A DNA stretch of 64,000 nucleotides from Microvirga sesbaniae (GTDB lineage Bacteria > Pseudomonadota > Alphaproteobacteria > Rhizobiales > Beijerinckiaceae). The DNA lies in assembly GCF_025460805.1 (NCBI RefSeq), contig NZ_JAMXFJ010000002.1:259490-323489 (forward strand), read 5' to 3'. Shown here one piece after another: positions 14,213-22,283 of the stretch. How positions within the stretch are numbered: position 1 is the stretch's first letter; each line of letters starts with the position of its first letter. Position numbers and translations under genes: made by a program. The notes under the pieces were generated by a model. It was not told the origin of the DNA and searched no databases. It worked only from the letters and a program-made list of their open reading frames with translations.

Positions 14213-14752
14213 TCAATCCTTCACGGCGACGAGATGGGTTTCGTCCACGCGCACCAGGGGAACTTCTTCCCCGACGAGCAGGAGACGGACGAGCTTTTCC
14301 AGGGAAAAGAGCGCGATCAGAACGCCGCCGACCGCAAGCGGCACATAGTCGAACCCTTGCGGAATGGGCAGGCCCGGCATGAGAGCCGACCAGGTCTCGA
14401 CCGCCAGCAGCGTGCCGTACCAGGCCATGGCGCCGCCGAAGATCATCACGAGCACCTCGGTGACGGCGAGCATGATGGTGCGCAGGCCATGAGGGGCGTA
14501 GTGCAACGCGATCTCGAAGCCGAGATGGTTGCCCTCGCGTACGCCTACGGCGGAGCCGAGAAGGATGAACCAGCTCATGAGGAGCAGGGAGGCGGGCTCG
14601 GTCCAGCTCGGCGATTCGTTCAGCACGTAACGGCCGAACACCTGCCAGGCGACGAAGGCGGTCATGAGGATGAGGCCGATCCCGGCAATCCAGAGCGCCG
14701 CCCGGTTCACGGCGGCGAGGATGCGGGACAGCGCGGCAAGTTCAGCGCGCAT
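14213..14752 (-). CDS. dctQ: TRAP transporter small permease (DctQ type)
   Basis: 179 residues with four membrane segments: LWIAGIGLILMTAFVAWQVF, SLLLMSWFILLGSAVGV, an internal one around MLAVTEVLVMIFGGAMAW, and VGGVLIALFSLEKLVRL. The conserved W-x-EPAS-L pattern (SPSWTEPASLLLMSWFI) after helix 1 is typical for the family. The C-terminal cytoplasmic tail is charged. It anchors DctM in the TRAP complex. Four bases separate it from dctM, whereas about 200 bases with a palindromic repeat separate it from dctP. Confidence 0.88.
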   Translation of the reverse strand: MRAELAALSRILAAVNRAALWIAGIGLILMTAFVAWQVFGRYVLNESPSWTEPASLLLMSWFILLGSAVGVREGNHLGFEIALHYAPHGLRTIMLAVTEVLVMIFGGAMAWYGTLLAVETWSALMPGLPIPQGFDYVPLAVGGVLIALFSLEKLVRLLLVGEEVPLVRVDETHLVAVKD

Positions 14753-14830
14753 CGGGTGAAGTCTCCATGGAGGCGAAGACGGACCGGCTCGAGCCTCTGA
14801 CCCAGAAGCGGAGCTGCCCTTCTGGGATGA

Positions 14831-14934
14831 GACCGATGCTCATTCCTGACGGGCGCATCGTTCTGGGCGGAAAAACGGATCCACTTTTCACTCCCGTGGT
14901 CCGCTTTCGTCCGCACGATGCGCCAGCCGGTCCG
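14831..14934. repeat. palindromic repeat between dctP and dctQ (family A related)
   Basis: Begins near GACCGATGCTCATTCCTGAC, includes GGGCGCATCG and AAAAACGGATCCACTTTT, and ends GTCCGCACGATGCGCC. It lies within the transcript, directly 3' of the substrate-binding-protein gene, a position where hairpins often raise the relative level of the binding protein. Confidence 0.7.
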
Positions 14935-14957
14935 AGGCGACAGAGGTGCAGGCCGGG

Positions 14958-15938
14958 TCAGTTCATCGCCTGGATGCGGGAGACGAGCTCCTTCACCTTC
15001 GCGTCCTTGGCGTATTTCTCGTAGACGGGCTTCATGGCGTCGATGAAGGGCTGCTTGTCCACGTTGTTGATCTGGCTGCCGCTGGCCCGGATCTTCTTCT
15101 CGGCCTCCTTCTCGCGGGCCTCCCACAGTTCGCGCATCTTCACGACGGATTCCTTGGCCGTCTCGCGCACCGCCTTCTGGTCCTCGGGCGACATCTTGTC
15201 GAAGCTCTTCTTCGACATCACCAGCACCTCCGGCGACATGGAGTGCTCGGTGAGCGAGTAGAATTTTGCCACCTCGAAGTGACGGAAGGAATCGTAGCTC
15301 GGCCAGTTGTTCTCGGCCCCGTCCACAACGCCGGTCTGGAGCGCCGAATAGACCTCTCCCGGAGGCATCGGGGTCGCGTTGGCCCCGAGGGCGTTCACCA
15401 TGTCGAGGAAGAGGTCCGACTGAATCACCCGCACCTTCATGCCCTTGAGGTCGGCGGGCGTGTTGATGGCGCGCTTGGAATTGTAGAAGGACCGGGCGCC
15501 CGAATCGTAGAAGGCCAGCGCCACCAGCCCATGGGGCTCGAAGGCTTTCAGGATCTGGTCGCCGACGGGGCCGTCCATGGTCTTGCGCATATGGTCGACC
15601 GACCGGAAGATGAAGGGCAGCGACGGCACCAGCGTCTCGGGGATGAGGTTGTTGAACGGGCCCATGTTGATCCGGTTCAGATCGATCACGCCGAAGCGGG
15701 TCTGCTCGATCGTGTCCTTCTCCTGGCCCAGCTGCGCGGTGTGGAACACCTGCACCTTGTACCGGCCGCCGGTCTTCTTCTCGAGCAGGGAGCCGAAATA
15801 CTTCACGGCTTCGACCGTGGGGTATCCGTCCGGGTGGATGTCGGCCGACCGAAGCGTCGTCTGGGCCCCGGCCGCGCCGCTCATGAGGGCCGCCCACACG
15901 CCGAGGGCGGTTGCGGCGAGAGTTCTTCTGGTGAACAT
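14958..15938 (-). CDS. dctP: TRAP transporter substrate-binding protein (DctP type)
   Basis: 326 residues from ATG 15938 (second of two adjacent ATGs, best spaced from AGGAG). The signal peptide is MFTRRTLAATALGVWAALMS, cleaved after AGAQ. The mature part is a DctP-type extracytoplasmic receptor: LGQEKDTIEQTRFGVIDLNR, LPFIFRSVDHM, DSGARSFYNSKR (Arg of the carboxylate-binding site), TPADLKGMKVRV, GVVDGAENNWPSY. The Arg that pairs with the ligand carboxylate fits an acid-sugar substrate. It lies divergent from a GntR regulator and heads the operon leading to kduI-kduD-kdgF. Confidence 0.9.
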   Translation of the reverse strand: MFTRRTLAATALGVWAALMSGAAGAQTTLRSADIHPDGYPTVEAVKYFGSLLEKKTGGRYKVQVFHTAQLGQEKDTIEQTRFGVIDLNRINMGPFNNLIPETLVPSLPFIFRSVDHMRKTMDGPVGDQILKAFEPHGLVALAFYDSGARSFYNSKRAINTPADLKGMKVRVIQSDLFLDMVNALGANATPMPPGEVYSALQTGVVDGAENNWPSYDSFRHFEVAKFYSLTEHSMSPEVLVMSKKSFDKMSPEDQKAVRETAKESVVKMRELWEAREKEAEKKIRASGSQINNVDKQPFIDAMKPVYEKYAKDAKVKELVSRIQAMN

Positions 15939-16064
15939 CATCTTCTCCTTAGGCTTCCTCAGATGCTTTATGGTTTCGGACCGAGCCTTCGGACGGCTTG
16001 TCCTCCGCCCCGGGCCCATGCGACCCATCGGGACGAGACCAGACGCCGCTTGCCGCGGCTTACC

Positions 16065-16074
16065 TGGTCGACCA
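16065..16074. promoter_or_regulatory. palindromic operator candidate for the GntR regulator
   Basis: TGGTCGACCA, a perfect 10-base palindrome, in the 190-base divergent region between dctP and gntR. FadR-subfamily GntR proteins bind T-x-GT-x-x-x-AC-x-A-like sites, so this fits apart from the even spacer. A second TGGT (16079-16082) follows about 14 bases later. Confidence 0.45.
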
Positions 16075-16130
16075 ATGTATGGTAGTATGCACTTATATGT
16101 TACGCAACCCGCCAAAAGAATGAGAGTGCC

Positions 16131-16811
16131 GTGAACACGACTTTTCCCGTCGGCCAGGGCTCAGCGGCCCAGCGCATCGAGAGCGAGTTGCGCCGCCTGA
16201 TCATCGCCCTGGAGCTGCCCCCCGGAAGCCGTCTTTCCGAGCAGGACATCGCGGAGCGCCATGGGGTGTCGCGCCAGCCGGTGCGGGAGGCGCTGATCGG
16301 CCTGGCGCGCACCCGGCTGGTGGAGATCCAGCCGCAGCGCGGCACCACGGTCGTCAAGATTTCGGTGCGCAAGATGATGGAGGCCCGGTTCGTCCGGGAG
16401 GCCATCGAGACGGCCGTCGTGCGCCGCGCCTGCTCGTCCTTCGACCCGCAGAGCCGGGAGCGGATCGAGAACCTTCTCGAGATGCAGGAGCAGGCGGCCC
16501 GGCGGAACGACCACGACGCCTTCCAGCGTTACGACGAGCTGTTCCACATCGCCCTGGCCGAGGGCGCCGGCTGCCCGCTGGCCTGGGAGGCCGTTCAGGA
16601 CATCAAGGCCCATATGGACCGGGTGTGCCAGCTGACGCTGCCGAGCCCGGAGGCCATGCTGCCCCTGATCGACCAGCACCGCGCCATCGTGACGGCCATC
16701 GACGGCCGCGACGAGGATGCCGCCGCCGAGGCCATGCGCCGGCATCTCACCGAGATCCTGCGCGCCCTGCCCCGGGTCGAAGCCGAGAACCCGGAGCTCT
16801 TCAGCGCCTGA
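16131..16811 (+). CDS. GntR-family regulator, FadR/FCD subfamily
   Basis: 226 residues from GTG 16131. The winged HTH is typical: LRRLIIALELPPGSRLSEQD, then IAERHGVSRQPVREALIGLA, and RLVEIQPQRGTTV in the wing. The C-terminal FCD domain shows RFVREAIETAVVRRA, FHIALAEGAGCP and DQHRAIVTAIDGRD with the His residues that bind metal and effector. FCD regulators commonly sense sugar acids and control hexuronate operons. It diverges from the TRAP/kdu operon, so it is probably its repressor, released by a uronate intermediate. Confidence 0.87.
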   Translation: MNTTFPVGQGSAAQRIESELRRLIIALELPPGSRLSEQDIAERHGVSRQPVREALIGLARTRLVEIQPQRGTTVVKISVRKMMEARFVREAIETAVVRRACSSFDPQSRERIENLLEMQEQAARRNDHDAFQRYDELFHIALAEGAGCPLAWEAVQDIKAHMDRVCQLTLPSPEAMLPLIDQHRAIVTAIDGRDEDAAAEAMRRHLTEILRALPRVEAENPELFSA

Positions 16812-16935
16812 GCCTCCTCGCCGGCGCCACGGAGGCGCGAAAGCCGTTGCCTCCCCCGGGACCTTGCGCTCTCATGGCGGGTGCCGCACCGGCATGTCCA
16901 TGCGGCCAACGACATTCGATCTCCAGGGAGCCGCA

Positions 16936-17937
16936 ATGCCATTCCCCTCCAGCCCCACGCGCCGGGTTCTGCTCGGCCTTGCCCTGAGTGCCTCCGCCTG
17001 TCTCGCCGCCGGATCCGCGCCCGCCCAGCTGGCCGCCTATCCGTCCCGGCCCGTGCGCCTGATCGTGCCGTTCACGCCAGGCGGCACCACGGACATCTTC
17101 GCCCGGCTCGTCGGTGAAAAGCTGTCCCAGTCCCTCGGGCAGCAATTCGTCATCGAGAACCGGGGCGGCGCGGGCGGCAATATCGGGACCGATGCGGTCG
17201 CCAAGGCCGATCCCGACGGCTACACGCTGGTGATGGGAACCGTCGGCACCCACGCCATCAATCCGAGCCTCTACGCCAAGATGCCCTATGACGCCCTCAC
17301 GGATTTCGCCCCGGTCGCCTATGTGGCGGGCGTGCCGAACCTGATGGTGGTCAGCCCCAAGACCGTGAAGGCGACGAATGTCCAGGAATTCATCGCCGAG
17401 GCCAAGGCGGCGCCACGCAAGCTGACCATGGCGTCCTCGGGCAACGGCACCTCCATCCACCTGTCGGGCGAGCTCTTCAAGCAGATGACCGGGGTCGAGA
17501 TGCCCCACGTTCCCTATCGCGGCAGCGGCCCGGCGGTGAACGACCTGATCGGCGGCCAGGTGGACGTGATGTTCGACAACCTGCCCTCCTCCATCGAGCA
17601 GGTCCGCGGCGGCAACCTGCGGGCGCTGGCGGTCACCTCGTCCAAGCGGTCGCCCGCCATACCGGACAAGCCGACCCTCGCCGAGGCGGGGCTGCCGGGC
17701 TTCGAGGCCTCGAGCTGGTTCGCCCTGTTCGCCCCGAAGGGCACGCCGCCCGAGATCACATCGAAGCTGAACCAGGAGGTCCGCAAGGCCCTGGAGACGC
17801 CGGAGCTGCAGAAGCGCTTCGCCGATCTCGGCGGCGAGATCCGGCCGATGAGCCCGGACGAGCTCATGGCCTATGTGAGGTCCGAGCACGAGAAATGGGC
17901 CAAGGTGGTGAAAACCTCGGGCGCCAAGGTCGACTGA
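16936..17937 (+). CDS. Bug-family tripartite tricarboxylate transporter substrate-binding protein, orphan
   Basis: 333 residues from ATG 16936; the long frame upstream to 16717 is antisense-like and overlaps gntR. A Tat-like or Sec signal (TRRVLLGLALSASACLAAG, cut near APAQ) precedes AAYPSRPVRLIVPFTPGG, the hallmark of Bug proteins. Further motifs: ENRGGAGGNIGTDAVAKA, DGYTLVMGTVGTHAINP, VPYRGSGPAVNDLIGGQVD. Bug proteins bind carboxylates in the periplasm for TctAB permeases or for signalling. No tctA or tctB is adjacent, so it is one of the many orphan Bug genes. It may be co-expressed with gntR, 124 bases upstream. Confidence 0.88.
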   Translation: MPFPSSPTRRVLLGLALSASACLAAGSAPAQLAAYPSRPVRLIVPFTPGGTTDIFARLVGEKLSQSLGQQFVIENRGGAGGNIGTDAVAKADPDGYTLVMGTVGTHAINPSLYAKMPYDALTDFAPVAYVAGVPNLMVVSPKTVKATNVQEFIAEAKAAPRKLTMASSGNGTSIHLSGELFKQMTGVEMPHVPYRGSGPAVNDLIGGQVDVMFDNLPSSIEQVRGGNLRALAVTSSKRSPAIPDKPTLAEAGLPGFEASSWFALFAPKGTPPEITSKLNQEVRKALETPELQKRFADLGGEIRPMSPDELMAYVRSEHEKWAKVVKTSGAKVD

Positions 17938-17950
17938 TCCTCGCGAACGG

Positions 17951-17969
17951 GAGGCGCCGGCGGCGCCTC
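17951..17969. terminator. hairpin between convergent genes
   Basis: Arms GAGGCGCC (17951-17958) and GGCGCCTC (17962-17969) with a three-base loop, exactly between the stops of the Bug gene (17937) and tamB (17982). No T-run follows. It probably serves as a bidirectional terminator. Confidence 0.6.
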
Positions 17970-17981
17970 TCCCTCACGGGC

Positions 17982-20900
17982 TCAATATTCCATCTCGAAG
18001 CCCAGCCCGACGGAGCTGCCGCCTTCGGCGTTGACCTCGCCCTGGGCCTTCAGGCGCCGCGTCAGGTCGATGTCGACCGTCACGCCGCTCTCGTTCGGCT
18101 GCGCGCCCGCTCTGACGCCGACCCGCACGTTGTCGCTGATGTAGCGCGAGACGCCCACGCCCGGGCCCCCGCCCGCCCCGACCGTGATGTCGAGGCTGTC
18201 GACCCCGAGCGACCGGCGCAGCTGCTCGAACGCGTCGTTGCCGGACCCGCCGGAGAGCTGCGCGACCGCCTGTGCGAGCTGCAGGGCCTGTCCGGCCGAG
18301 AGCCCGCCCGAGGGCCGCTGGAACAGGATGCGCGAGAGCACCTCGTCCTGCGGCAGATCGGGCTCGGAGCTGAAGGTGAATTGGGGGCTCGAGGCCGGTC
18401 CCGTGACGCCGATGCGCGCGGTGACGTCGCCGGCCTGCGTCTCGGCCAGGAAATCGAGCGACGGCGTGAGGTCGCCGGTGAAGTCCAGCCGCCCGCGGGT
18501 GAAATCGAGCCGCTGGCCCAGAAGGTCGAAGCGGCCGCGCCGGAGCTCGAAGGCCCCGATGGCGATGGGATCCTGGGTCGTGCCCTGGAGCCGCAGGTCG
18601 CCGCCGAGTTCGGCATTGATGCCGCGTCCGCGCACGAAGATGCGGTTCTGCGCCGTCAGCGTCAGGTCGAGCTCCGCCCGGAACGGCGTGCCGCGCGCGG
18701 ACGCCGATTGCCGCCGCTTGGCGAGGGCCAGCCGGGCCGCGGCGGTCGGGGTCGGGCGCACGTGCCGGGTGCCGGGCAGCGGTCGCAGGGTGGTGGGCAG
18801 CCGATCGGGCACGGAGACGTTCATCGAGATGATGTTGATCCGTCCCGCGGCCCGCGGCCGGCTCAGGAGCGGCCCCGAAAGCGTCAGGTCCAGGTCGGCG
18901 CTCGCCTCTACGGTCTCGTTGGAGACGAGCTGGGCCCGGTTGCCGGTGATGCGGATGTCGCCCGGCAGCCCCGCGGCGGGATCCATGGCCACCTGGCCGC
19001 GGGCCGCCAGGGATCCGCCGGCCGGCGTCTGGGCCGTGAGGTTCTCGATGGAGAGCACCTTCCCGCGAGCGACGAAGCGCCCGGCGATGCCGTTGAGCTG
19101 GATGCCCTGGAGGGCGTCGACGAAGCTGCCGTTGGCCAGCGTGACGCTGCCCTCGATCCGCGGGTTCGAGAGCGCGCCGGCAATCGACAGGTCGAGATTG
19201 GCAGCTCCTGTCAGCCGCCGACCGGATGCGGACAGGAAGGAGTTCGCGATGGCGAGATCGGTGCGTCCCGACACCCTCAGCGCAAGCTCCTCGGACGGGC
19301 TCAGGGGGACGCTGCCCGAGACCTGCAGGGTTCCGCCTCGGCCGATGGCGATCCTCGCGTCGAGACCGGCGCGCTGGTCGGCGAGCCGCCCCTGTGCGTC
19401 GATGGTGAGCGCCGGCAGGCCGGCCCGGCGGGTCTCGGCCGTGGCGAGACCTGACACATTGACCCGGTAGGTTCCGGTCGGACTTGCCACCGTCCCGCCA
19501 ATGGACGCATTGCCGTTGACCGTGCCGGCGAGGCCGAGATTGGGCACCACGATATCGGCGACCTGAAGCGGCAGGCTGCGGACGTCGACCGTCAGATCCA
19601 GCCTGTCCGCCACCGTGCCGTTCAGGGTGACCCGGCCCTGATCCGCCGCGATCACCAGGTTGGACAGGGTGACGGCGCCGTTCTGAAGCGTGATGGCGGC
19701 CGGCTGCGCCAGAGCCAGGCGCCGGCCGCCGCGACGGGCGCTGAAGCTCGCCAGCTCGATCCGTGTCGCGTCGCCGGGGATGAGACGGCCCTGCGTGTCG
19801 AGATCGAACCCTTGGCCCACGGCCGATGCCGTGAACTGCGAGGCCTGCGGCGTGCCGTTCGCCACGAAGCGCACGGTCCGGTAGGTCTGTCCGCCCGCCG
19901 TCAGAGCCTCGGTGGACACCGTCCCGTCGATCACCGGACGGCGATAGAGATCCTGGAGGGTGAGCCTGGCATCGAAGTCCCTCACCGATATGTCCGCCAC
20001 GGCGAAGCGCGCGCCCCGCGCGGTCACTTGAGCGTTCTGACCGCCGTTGCCGACGTTGAGCGAGACCACGGCCTCGAGGGCGCCATCGAGCTTGGTCAGC
20101 GCGAGCGGCGAGAGATCGTCGAAGTTGCTTCCGGACAGCCTGACTTCGCCCTGCGCCAGATTGCCGGCACTCAGGGTGAGATTTCCGTTCAGCGCCACGG
20201 AGCCGATGTCGATGTCGAGCCGGTCGAGAAGCCATCCTCCGGCCTGTGGCCTTGTGAGATGCAGGGAGCCCGTCGCGGGCTTTCCGTCCACCTGTCCATC
20301 CAGCGTGAGCGCCGCGTCCAGGGCGCCCGTCACATCCTTGGCGTCAAGGCTGACGGCGAGGCTCGGCACGGACCGGTTGAGGGCCCGTATGTCAGTGAAG
20401 GTCGCGACCCCTTTCACGTCTGGCCGCTCAAGGGAGCCTGCGAGACGAGCCATGACGTTGGCCCGGCCGGCGGTGATCCGCGGATCCACCTGCTTGAGCT
20501 CGTCGATGGTCACGTCCAAACCCAGGTCGGCCGCCGACTGGGTGGCGCGCCCATCGATCCTGGCGTCGAGATGCGCCCCGTCGAGCCGGAGGTTCTCGAA
20601 GCCGAAGCCGTTGGGGATGCGCCGCACCGTGCCGGCAGCCGTGACTGTCCGCCCGAGAAGACCGTCGACCGACGGAACGCCAGTCGAAAGCTCCCGTAAA
20701 CGCGCATCGACGACGGCTGCCATGTCGTAGCGGCGCGGGTTGCCGGACAACTGCGCGGTCAGCGTGGCCGATCCCTGGAGGGGCCGGCCCGCGAGGCCCG
20801 AGAAGGAAGACAGGGCCGGAACTCGGGCATCGACCTTGCCGTCGAGAACCGTGCTCCCGACCCGTCCGGAGAATCCGGCCTGGGCCGTGGATGTCTCGAT

Positions 20901-22283
20901 GCGCGCCGTCTCCACATCGGCAACCCCGTCCAGACCGAAGGAACCGCGCGAGGTGACCGAAAGCGTCGGCCCCACCGCGCGGGCGAGCGCCCGGTCGACC
21001 GGCCGGATCCCCGCCGCGTTGGCGTCGATGGCGAAGGAGAACCGGTCGGGCGGCGAGACGCCTTCCACCGGGTTCATCGCGATACGGGCGGTCAGCGTGT
21101 CGAGCGCGCCTTCCGGCAGGCGGATCTCGGCGGCGTCGAGCGAGCCGTTGATGCGGGGAGCCGTCAACGGCCCCTGCACCGTGCCGTCGAAGTTGAGCCG
21201 GGCGATTTCCGCCTCTCCGGCGCGGGTCTTCGTGCCGTCGGTCGGCAGGGCACGGGCGTTGAGGGTCAGATCGAGAACCTGACCGGAGCTGACCGTTCCG
21301 GTCATGTCGAACCGGGCGACATTCGACGTGATGCGGACCGGCTGGAACCGCACGCTGCCGTCGTCGCCGACCGTGACGTTGCCGACCACCTCGGTGGTGC
21401 CGCTGAAGACCGGAGCGGCCGGTGCCGGCAGCAAGCCCTCGATGCGGGCCGCGAGATCCAGGTTCGCGTCGTAAGCCGCGTTTGTCCGTCTGACGGTCGC
21501 GGTCCCGGCGGCACCGATCGTCGGCCCGGCGGAGAAATCGAGCCGGGCGGCGAAGTCGCTCAAGGGCCCCTGCCCGGCGAGCTTCAGATCGACGGGTGGC
21601 AGTCCCGGCAGATCCATCAGCCGGGCGGCGATACCGCCGGCCGGTTCCTGATGCATGAGATTGAGAGCCAGTCGATTCGTCTGCGGCACGTAGGTGAGAT
21701 CGATCGACATGCGACCGGGCGCATCGAGGCGCTGCGCCTCGAAGGTCAGGTCGAGTCCCTCGGAAGGGTTTCCGAGCTGGGCGGAGCCCGCCGCCGAGAG
21801 CCTCGCCTGCGTGCCGAGCACCGGCTGGCCGAGGCTGAGTTCCTGGAGAGCGAAACGATCCACGATCACCCGCACGGGCAAGTCGGGCAGGATCGGCTCG
21901 TCGGAAACGGGAGCATCCTCCTCGGCCGGCAGCGGTCTGCGCGCGATCTGAAGACGGTCGATGCTCAGCTCGTCGACCTGGAGGCGCCCGGTCAGGAGGG
22001 CCGTGCGGCTCCAAACGAGGCGGGCACGATCGAGGTTCAGCCACACGCCATCCCGATCGGCAATGCGCACGTCGCGGATGACCGCGTTCGACGAGAGCGC
22101 GCCCTCGATGCTGCCGATGGTGACCCGTGTGGTCGGCGTCGACAGAAGACGTGAAATCAGGTTGGCCAGAACGCCCTGGTCGCTCTGAGCCTGGCTGGGG
22201 CGTCCTCCGATCAGCCAGAAGGCCACGAAGGTGAGCGCGGCGACGATCGACAGGAGAGCGAGGGAGCGGATTGGCTTGATCAT
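17982..22283 (-). CDS. tamB: TamB, translocation and assembly module inner-membrane protein
   Basis: 1433 residues from ATG 22283, overlapping the tamA stop by one base (TGATG). An N-terminal membrane anchor (SLALLSIVAALTFVAFWLIGG) precedes a very long beta-rich periplasmic domain of repeated short strands, with AsmA-like DG-x-V-x-L patterns. The C-terminal TamB domain (formerly DUF490) includes LTLTAQNRIFVRGRGINAEL, LGGDLRLQGTTQDP, LDITVGAGGGPGVGVSRYIS and a terminal aromatic GFEMEY. TamB spans the periplasm, works with TamA in outer-membrane protein insertion, and belongs to the bridge-like proteins implicated in phospholipid transport to the outer membrane. Length is normal for the family. 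Confidence 0.93.
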   Translation of the reverse strand: MIKPIRSLALLSIVAALTFVAFWLIGGRPSQAQSDQGVLANLISRLLSTPTTRVTIGSIEGALSSNAVIRDVRIADRDGVWLNLDRARLVWSRTALLTGRLQVDELSIDRLQIARRPLPAEEDAPVSDEPILPDLPVRVIVDRFALQELSLGQPVLGTQARLSAAGSAQLGNPSEGLDLTFEAQRLDAPGRMSIDLTYVPQTNRLALNLMHQEPAGGIAARLMDLPGLPPVDLKLAGQGPLSDFAARLDFSAGPTIGAAGTATVRRTNAAYDANLDLAARIEGLLPAPAAPVFSGTTEVVGNVTVGDDGSVRFQPVRITSNVARFDMTGTVSSGQVLDLTLNARALPTDGTKTRAGEAEIARLNFDGTVQGPLTAPRINGSLDAAEIRLPEGALDTLTARIAMNPVEGVSPPDRFSFAIDANAAGIRPVDRALARAVGPTLSVTSRGSFGLDGVADVETARIETSTAQAGFSGRVGSTVLDGKVDARVPALSSFSGLAGRPLQGSATLTAQLSGNPRRYDMAAVVDARLRELSTGVPSVDGLLGRTVTAAGTVRRIPNGFGFENLRLDGAHLDARIDGRATQSAADLGLDVTIDELKQVDPRITAGRANVMARLAGSLERPDVKGVATFTDIRALNRSVPSLAVSLDAKDVTGALDAALTLDGQVDGKPATGSLHLTRPQAGGWLLDRLDIDIGSVALNGNLTLSAGNLAQGEVRLSGSNFDDLSPLALTKLDGALEAVVSLNVGNGGQNAQVTARGARFAVADISVRDFDARLTLQDLYRRPVIDGTVSTEALTAGGQTYRTVRFVANGTPQASQFTASAVGQGFDLDTQGRLIPGDATRIELASFSARRGGRRLALAQPAAITLQNGAVTLSNLVIAADQGRVTLNGTVADRLDLTVDVRSLPLQVADIVVPNLGLAGTVNGNASIGGTVASPTGTYRVNVSGLATAETRRAGLPALTIDAQGRLADQRAGLDARIAIGRGGTLQVSGSVPLSPSEELALRVSGRTDLAIANSFLSASGRRLTGAANLDLSIAGALSNPRIEGSVTLANGSFVDALQGIQLNGIAGRFVARGKVLSIENLTAQTPAGGSLAARGQVAMDPAAGLPGDIRITGNRAQLVSNETVEASADLDLTLSGPLLSRPRAAGRINIISMNVSVPDRLPTTLRPLPGTRHVRPTPTAAARLALAKRRQSASARGTPFRAELDLTLTAQNRIFVRGRGINAELGGDLRLQGTTQDPIAIGAFELRRGRFDLLGQRLDFTRGRLDFTGDLTPSLDFLAETQAGDVTARIGVTGPASSPQFTFSSEPDLPQDEVLSRILFQRPSGGLSAGQALQLAQAVAQLSGGSGNDAFEQLRRSLGVDSLDITVGAGGGPGVGVSRYISDNVRVGVRAGAQPNESGVTVDIDLTRRLKAQGEVNAEGGSSVGLGFEMEY

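Noticed and set aside
17895..19454. 519-residue plus-strand open frame opposite tamB
   Set aside because: Composition is typical antisense (Arg, Gly, Glu, Ala), no domain recognised; tamB on the other strand is continuous and complete.
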